A DNA stretch of 27,641 bases. It comes from an uncultured Prevotella sp. Its GTDB lineage: Bacteria; Bacteroidota; Bacteroidia; Bacteroidales; Bacteroidaceae. Each line of letters starts with the position of its first letter. Position 1 is the stretch's first letter. The translations under genes were made by a program, and so were the position numbers. The DNA lies in contig CAMZBS010000020.1 in NCBI GenBank assembly GCA_947304695.1, positions 1 through 27,641 of the forward strand, given 5' to 3'. The notes under the pieces are model-generated. The model made no database searches, was not told where the DNA came from, and was given only the letters and a program-made list of their open reading frames with translations. Positions 23,405 through 27,641 of the stretch are shown here, piece by piece.

Positions 23405-24285
23405 GGCGGACGCTCATCATTGCTACGCTGTGCCTGTTGGTAGCAGCCTGTTCCCAAAAGACTGACAAGACACTCGAACACAGCGGTAATGCTGTTTATT
23501 ACTGGCGAACAGTCTTCACACTCGACTCCACGGAGCGTGCATTCCTGCAACAGCATAATGTCACCCGCATCTACTGCCGTTACTTCGATGTGGTGCTTCC
23601 CCCTCGAAGCACTGCCTCAGCACAGCCCATGCCAAATGCCACCCTGCATTTCGATACAAAAACGCCCGATTCCATCGAGATTGTTCCCACAGTATTCATC
23701 ATGGAAAACTGCATGCGAACCACCACCGACAGTCTGGCCAGCCGTATTGTAAGGCGCATTGTGCTGATGAACGAGACCAACGATGTCAGCAACGTGCATG
23801 AGATACAGATAGACTGCGACTACACGGCACGTAGTCGTGAAGCTTACTACCACTTCCTGCAAGAAGTGAGAGACGAGGCTAAGAGACGAGGATTGGCTCT
23901 CTCCACTACCATCCGCCTGCATCAGCTCTCAATGCCCGCCCCACCAGCCGACTACGGGGTGCTGATGCTCTACAACACGGGAGATCCCGAACGCTTCAAC
24001 GAGCGCAACCCCATCCTCGATTTCCGCGATGTGCAGCCTTATCTCAGGCATCTGAAAAGCTATTCGTTGCCCTTGGCTGCCGCCTATCCCGTGTTCATCT
24101 GGCAACGCACGCTGCATGGCGTGAACATTGAGCATGTGGCCGACACGGCTGACGTGATGCTCACCAAGAGAGCCGTTGAGGCTGAGCGCGACGACCTGCG
24201 ACGCCTTATCCTGACTTACCATTTGGAAAAAGAAAACATTAACAGATACACACCTGAACATTATGAAGCGATCTATCATCATTAG
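23401..24285 (+). CDS. Lipoprotein of unknown function, DUF3142-like barrel
   Basis: A 294-residue lipoprotein with signal MRRTLIIATLCLLVAAC (Cys17). The body has the pattern of a DUF3142-type TIM barrel: NAVYYWRTVFTLDS at the first strand, HNVTRIYCRYFDVV, VHEIQIDCDYTARSREAYYHFLQ (about 133-155, the most family-like block), ALSTTIRLHQL, and YGVLMLYNTGDPER. The D-x-D in the central block could be catalytic or structural, but no activity is known to me. Translation is coupled to murF through ATGA, and the gene overlaps the next by 23 bp, so the three products are made together. The lipobox is followed by SQKTDK, so the outer-membrane face is uncertain. Family assignment is moderate, from memory of the motif. 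Confidence 0.75.
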   Translation: MRRTLIIATLCLLVAACSQKTDKTLEHSGNAVYYWRTVFTLDSTERAFLQQHNVTRIYCRYFDVVLPPRSTASAQPMPNATLHFDTKTPDSIEIVPTVFIMENCMRTTTDSLASRIVRRIVLMNETNDVSNVHEIQIDCDYTARSREAYYHFLQEVRDEAKRRGLALSTTIRLHQLSMPAPPADYGVLMLYNTGDPERFNERNPILDFRDVQPYLRHLKSYSLPLAAAYPVFIWQRTLHGVNIEHVADTADVMLTKRAVEAERDDLRRLILTYHLEKENINRYTPEHYEAIYHH

Positions 24286-26374
24286 TCTGCTGGCCGTTTT
24301 GACGAACGACGCGCTGGGCTGTGCCATTCCCGGCACCCACAACTACTATCTTTTCAGCACAGTAGGAAAGCAAGACTGGCAACAGAGCACTGATGCCCGA
24401 TGCATGGACAACTGGCGCGCCTATGCCGGAAAACAGGACCTGTACTGGTTCGATGCTGATGAAATGGCTCAAATTGCACAGAAAAAGGGAGATGCACTGA
24501 TGAAAAGCTACATCACCCAGCTACAGAAATACCTGGAAGTGGCATCCAAGACACGTGAGACCTGGGAGTATCCAAGCAAGCAGGAACTGGCACGCCGTCA
24601 ACAGATATTGTCCAGCGTGCGCCAATATGCGCTGTCAAAGACGGGCACACGTCTGCGCTCCCAGCATGCCCTGCTCTACATGCGCTGCAACATGATGATG
24701 GGGCGGCATGGTGAAAACGTGACTTTTTGGGAGAAGACAGCCACGAAGTACATCAATTCGGTATATCGTGACATGATGCGCAACATCTATGCCGGTGCTT
24801 TGTTTAAGGCCGGACGTACAGATGAAGCCACGCAGATATTCATGGAGCAGGGTGACATAGAGAGTCTTTACACCTATTATTATAAGAAGCGTTCCTTCGA
24901 AAGCATTGAGGTCGAATATCAGCGCAATCCCAACTCGCCTGCGATGCCTTTCCTGCTACAGGACTTTGCCAACAATGCCCAGGAGGCCATCGACGCCCAA
25001 GTAGAGGGTAACTTCCCAGGGAAACTCTACGTGTACGACGTGAAGAAGGCCGAGGCCATGCGCCTTTGCAAGCTGGCCAAGCTGGTGGTGACAGAAGGGA
25101 AGACCCAGAACCCGGCCCTTTGGAAGTCGCTGGAGGCGTGGCTGCAATACCTCTTTGGTGACAGGAAGCTGGCCATGACCGCCATTGCAGAGGCCACCCA
25201 GATGGAAGGCACACCCCGCATCAAGGACAATGCGCATGTGCTGCGCCTCTTTATCAGTGCCAGTGAACAGCAGCCAGGCGAAGCGTTAGACCGCGAACTG
25301 GCCACAGAACTGACATGGTTAGAGGACAAGGCACGCGAAGAACGGCAGCAGGAACATGGCTATGAGAACCATTACACACGGGTGTATGACCGTCTAGTAC
25401 ATCAAGTACTGGTGCCAAAATACGACAAGGCAGGCCGTCACGACGTGGCCACTGCCTTCCTTTCCGTCTACTCTGAACAACCGAAGGTGTTCTATATGAC
25501 CCAGGAGAAGCAGCTTTCACGCAACGACAGCTACGGATGGAACAGCGATTATAGCACAGACTGCTTCCAGCGGATTGACACGATGCCCGTGGCGCAGCTG
25601 GAATCCTATCTCAACTACACACAGCAGCAGCCCCGCACCGCGCTCGACAAGTGGCTGCTGGCCCGTATCCACAACGATGCTGAGTTCCTGCACGAGCTTA
25701 TCGGTACGAAATACCTGCGACTGTGCCAGTGGGCTGACGCAGAAAAACATTTTTCGCAAGTCAGCGTTGACTTCATCAACCACATGAACATTGCACCGTT
25801 CATGGCCCAGCGAAGCTATCAGGTGGAGCCTTGGATGAACCGACAGCGTCTGAGCATGGCCCGTCAGGAACCCGGTGCTGCCCGTGTAAGCCGTAACCAA
25901 AAGCTGGACTATGTGCGAGAGATGCAACAATTGGAGCAGGGCTTCAGTACGCTGAAGGCTGACTTGCAGGCTGAGCGAGCCTATCAGTTAGCCATACGCT
26001 ATGCCCAAGCCTCTTATGCTGGCGACGCATGGTATCTGACCCGCTACGGGAAAAGCTGCATGGAAGAGCCTCGTGAAGACGAGGCCAACCTGCTGCTAAA
26101 GGCCGACGAGATGCTGAAAACAGCCCGTTCCATCGACAATCTCGCACTGAAGGAGAAGGCACTCTATGCCTTGGCCTACCTGCCTGTTGACAACTGGCAA
26201 AGCGAGGAGTGGGACGACGAGAAGGCATCATTTGTCAGTGTAGTGTACCCAACAAGTCACCAGTACTTGGCTTTACAGGCTCTGGCAGCCTTTGAAAAGG
26301 AAAACGCGACCCGCACCAGTGGGTACGTGTCGCGCTGTGACGTGCTCAAACAGTTCTTGAAAGCCGTTCAATAG
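24263..26374 (+). CDS. Large exported helical-repeat (TPR-like) protein, function unknown
   Basis: A 703-residue protein with an N-terminal hydrophobic signal ending DALGC-AIPGTHNYYLFS; Cys20 may be a lipobox (ALGC) or lie after a signal peptidase I site. The remainder is almost wholly alpha-helical with TPR-like pairs, e.g. YRDMMRNIYAGALFKAGRTD (168-187), a GTKYLRLCQWADAEKHFSQV block in the C-terminal third, and QLAIRYAQASYAGDAWYLTRYGK. I recall uncharacterised Bacteroides proteins with a similar C-G-P/THNYYLFS start, often long and repeat-rich. It overlaps the upstream lipoprotein gene by 23 bp, so the ATG at 24263 sits inside that gene. A scaffold or substrate-binding role in the envelope is plausible; no enzyme motif is visible. 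Confidence 0.8.
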   Translation: MKRSIIISLLAVLTNDALGCAIPGTHNYYLFSTVGKQDWQQSTDARCMDNWRAYAGKQDLYWFDADEMAQIAQKKGDALMKSYITQLQKYLEVASKTRETWEYPSKQELARRQQILSSVRQYALSKTGTRLRSQHALLYMRCNMMMGRHGENVTFWEKTATKYINSVYRDMMRNIYAGALFKAGRTDEATQIFMEQGDIESLYTYYYKKRSFESIEVEYQRNPNSPAMPFLLQDFANNAQEAIDAQVEGNFPGKLYVYDVKKAEAMRLCKLAKLVVTEGKTQNPALWKSLEAWLQYLFGDRKLAMTAIAEATQMEGTPRIKDNAHVLRLFISASEQQPGEALDRELATELTWLEDKAREERQQEHGYENHYTRVYDRLVHQVLVPKYDKAGRHDVATAFLSVYSEQPKVFYMTQEKQLSRNDSYGWNSDYSTDCFQRIDTMPVAQLESYLNYTQQQPRTALDKWLLARIHNDAEFLHELIGTKYLRLCQWADAEKHFSQVSVDFINHMNIAPFMAQRSYQVEPWMNRQRLSMARQEPGAARVSRNQKLDYVREMQQLEQGFSTLKADLQAERAYQLAIRYAQASYAGDAWYLTRYGKSCMEEPREDEANLLLKADEMLKTARSIDNLALKEKALYALAYLPVDNWQSEEWDDEKASFVSVVYPTSHQYLALQALAAFEKENATRTSGYVSRCDVLKQFLKAVQ

Positions 26375-26401
26375 GCTGTCCTCATCAGACTATCCCGTCT
26401 T

Positions 26402-26439
26402 CAAAGCGTTCTGGCAGTTCCTACTCCCGGAACGCTTTG
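26402..26439. terminator. Hairpin between convergent genes, overlapping a stop codon
   Basis: CAAAGCGTTC (26402-26411) pairs with GAACGCTTTG (26430-26439), extendable by three pairs including a G-T, around a 12-base loop. It lies 28 bp after the helical-repeat gene (+) and includes the last codons and stop of the pectinesterase gene (-). No clear U-tract follows on either strand. Confidence 0.55.
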
Positions 26440-27488
26440 GCTTTCATGCGGGCAGTCTTCTTCATCAGTTTCTTCGTCATCTTCTCAGGACGCCAGTCGG
26501 GGAAGACGTTCTTCAACTGGAAGCGGCGAGCCTCCTCGTCGGTCAAGACAGTCTCATGTGACCGTTTCTCATCTTTCAGTGTAAACGTGATGACGTTTGA
26601 CTTGGGCATATAGGGGTTGCCGTCAGCATCGGTTGTTCCGTATTCATAGAACAGACTCTGCACTGTACGCATACCGTTGGGGTCGAATCGCGGTTCTTTC
26701 AACAGCTGAGGCGTTTCCAGACGGGTATAGAGCAAGGCCATGCGAGGCTGTGTATGCCATCCGCGACCATACTGGAACTCGGACTTCACGCCTCTGATGG
26801 TGCAGTGGTCGAACACATATCCCCAGTTTGTCACCGACGTCCTGGGCGCAGCGATGACGTCGCGTCCACTGCCGTCAGCATTGCGTGGCTCGGTCACCAC
26901 CAAACAACGGTTGAAGAACACATCTCCGGCTCCACAGATGAAGTCCACTGTTCCGTGAATCTCCGAGTCTTCGAAATAGTGCTGGCAGGAGTCGTTGTCA
27001 CTGTAATAGGTGTCCTGATAGGACAGCATGCGCACGTTCTTGCCAATGGTGCGGGTGCCACGGTCCTGCAGGCAGACGGCTCTTCCGGCTGCACCGCTGT
27101 GGTAATAGTCCAAATCGTTGCGCAGGGTGAGGTCTTGCAGATAGAGTCCGGTGGCGTGGTTGCGCAGTACTGCCGTCTTGCCGATGCCCTCGTTCTTGGC
27201 ATCGGGAGCATTACGGATAATGGTTCCATCCTTGCTTTGGCCGACCAGAGAGATATTGTGACCCTCAATCAGCGTCAGTGTCTTCTCTCCCAGGTCATAG
27301 TATCCGTCGGGAATCAGGACGAAGACACGCCTTGAAGTAGAATCGGCATTCTGCTTATTGGCCTTTTCGATGGCAGAAAGCAGACTCTGTGCGTTACCTT
27401 TTTCAACGACGATGCAGTTCTTCTGGGCACAAGCCAAGGTGGCCATGCCTAAAAGGAAGGCTGAGAGAACCAGTTTTATTCGTTTCAT
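26421..27488 (-). CDS. Pectin methylesterase (carbohydrate esterase family 8)
   Basis: Removes methyl esters from homogalacturonan, giving pectate and methanol. The signal peptide ends at LACA-QKN; a lipoprotein reading (TLAC, Cys20) is also possible. CE8 marks in the beta-helix are GRAVCLQDRGTR (135-146), SYQDTYYS (156-163, acid/base Asp159), GTVDFICGAG (179-188, nucleophile Asp182) and YGRGWH (240-245, substrate Arg242). The usual LGRPW motif is altered to YGRGW. The C-terminus carries a lysine-rich tail (about 333-352) not expected in the catalytic fold. It is transcribed from the same strand as the tRNA-Phe gene upstream but separated by a terminator. It sits apart from the xylan genes, so it adds a pectin function to a xylan region. 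Confidence 0.94.
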   Translation of the reverse strand: MKRIKLVLSAFLLGMATLACAQKNCIVVEKGNAQSLLSAIEKANKQNADSTSRRVFVLIPDGYYDLGEKTLTLIEGHNISLVGQSKDGTIIRNAPDAKNEGIGKTAVLRNHATGLYLQDLTLRNDLDYYHSGAAGRAVCLQDRGTRTIGKNVRMLSYQDTYYSDNDSCQHYFEDSEIHGTVDFICGAGDVFFNRCLVVTEPRNADGSGRDVIAAPRTSVTNWGYVFDHCTIRGVKSEFQYGRGWHTQPRMALLYTRLETPQLLKEPRFDPNGMRTVQSLFYEYGTTDADGNPYMPKSNVITFTLKDEKRSHETVLTDEEARRFQLKNVFPDWRPEKMTKKLMKKTARMKAKAFRE

Positions 27489-27538
27489 TTTTTATTAGTA
27501 GTTATCGACAAGTAGTTACGAACCGTATGTTTACCGAA

Positions 27539-27573
27539 AAAACGCTAACCAACTTGATCGTGATTAGCGTTTT
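27539..27573 (-). terminator. Intrinsic terminator downstream of tRNA-Phe
   Basis: Perfect 10-bp arms AAAACGCTAA (27539-27548) and TTAGCGTTTT (27564-27573) enclose a 15-base loop. On the minus strand the stem starts 9 bp after the tRNA 3' end and finishes in six T, the layout of an intrinsic terminator. It insulates the tRNA from the pectinesterase gene. Confidence 0.85.
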
Positions 27574-27582
27574 CCTAACATG

Positions 27583-27641
27583 TGGTGCCTCCAGGAATCG
27601 AACCGGGGACACACGGATTTTCAGTCCGATGCTCTACCAAC
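27583..27641 (-). tRNA. tRNA-Phe (GAA), 5' part outside window
   Basis: On the minus strand the sequence runs from the D-loop (GTTGGTAGAGC) through the anticodon loop CTGAAAA (anticodon GAA), the TTCGATT T-loop and the acceptor 3' half AGGCACC with discriminator A at 27583. CCA is not encoded. The first bases of the tRNA (5' acceptor half, part of the D-arm) lie past the window end. Two non-paired positions are visible: T-T at 27-43 and C-T at 51-63. Confidence 0.95.

Noticed and set aside
27583..27641. tRNA-Phe as a degenerate or pseudo-tRNA because of T-T 27-43 and C-T 51-63 mismatches
   Set aside because: Anticodon loop, T-loop, acceptor 3' half and downstream terminator are intact, and such mismatches may be normal for this gene in the phylum; the 5' part is not visible to judge further.

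Overview
The window looks like a chromosomal segment from a Bacteroidota, most likely a Prevotellaceae (Prevotella/Segatella/Xylanibacter type). The reasons are paired SusC/SusD genes, lipoproteins with acidic residues after the lipobox Cys, TAnnTTTG promoter elements without Shine-Dalgarno sites, an N-succinylornithine-type carbamoyltransferase, and a gene order matching the xylan utilisation operon described in Prevotella bryantii. No phage, insertion sequence, CRISPR array or defence gene was seen.

Layout. Positions 1-1798 (+) hold the 3' part of argF' (arginine synthesis) overlapping a low-specificity threonine aldolase. Positions 15309-1940 (-) hold a six-gene operon: SusC-like XusA, SusD-like XusB, a second SusC/SusD pair (XusC, XusD), the surface lipoprotein XusE, and a GH10 endoxylanase whose catalytic domain is split by two near-duplicate carbohydrate-binding modules. 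Divergent from it (15548-16858, +) is a secreted alpha/beta-hydrolase with an STN-like N-terminus, probably an acyl-xylan esterase with an almost leaderless mRNA. A 461-bp convergent intergenic stretch (16859-17319) contains a helically phased array of 21-bp dyad repeats and a strong terminator for the LruC/DUF4842 lipoprotein gene (19326-17320, -). Divergent from that is a GH51 alpha-L-arabinofuranosidase (19536-22040, +), followed at 29 bp by murF, a DUF3142-like lipoprotein and a large helical-repeat exported protein, the last two overlapping the gene before them. A pectin methylesterase (27488-26421, -) and the 3' part of a tRNA-Phe gene (-) close the window.

How it fits together. GH10 cleaves the xylan backbone at the cell surface, XusB/XusD/XusE and the GH10 binding modules hold the chains, and XusA/XusC import oligosaccharides through the outer membrane. 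The esterase and GH51 enzyme would remove acyl and arabinosyl side groups, so arabinoxylan is the best-supported substrate. No hybrid two-component or other regulator lies in the window, so the controller must be elsewhere. The least understood parts are the murF-lipoprotein-repeat protein operon, the 21-bp array and the STN-hydrolase fusion.
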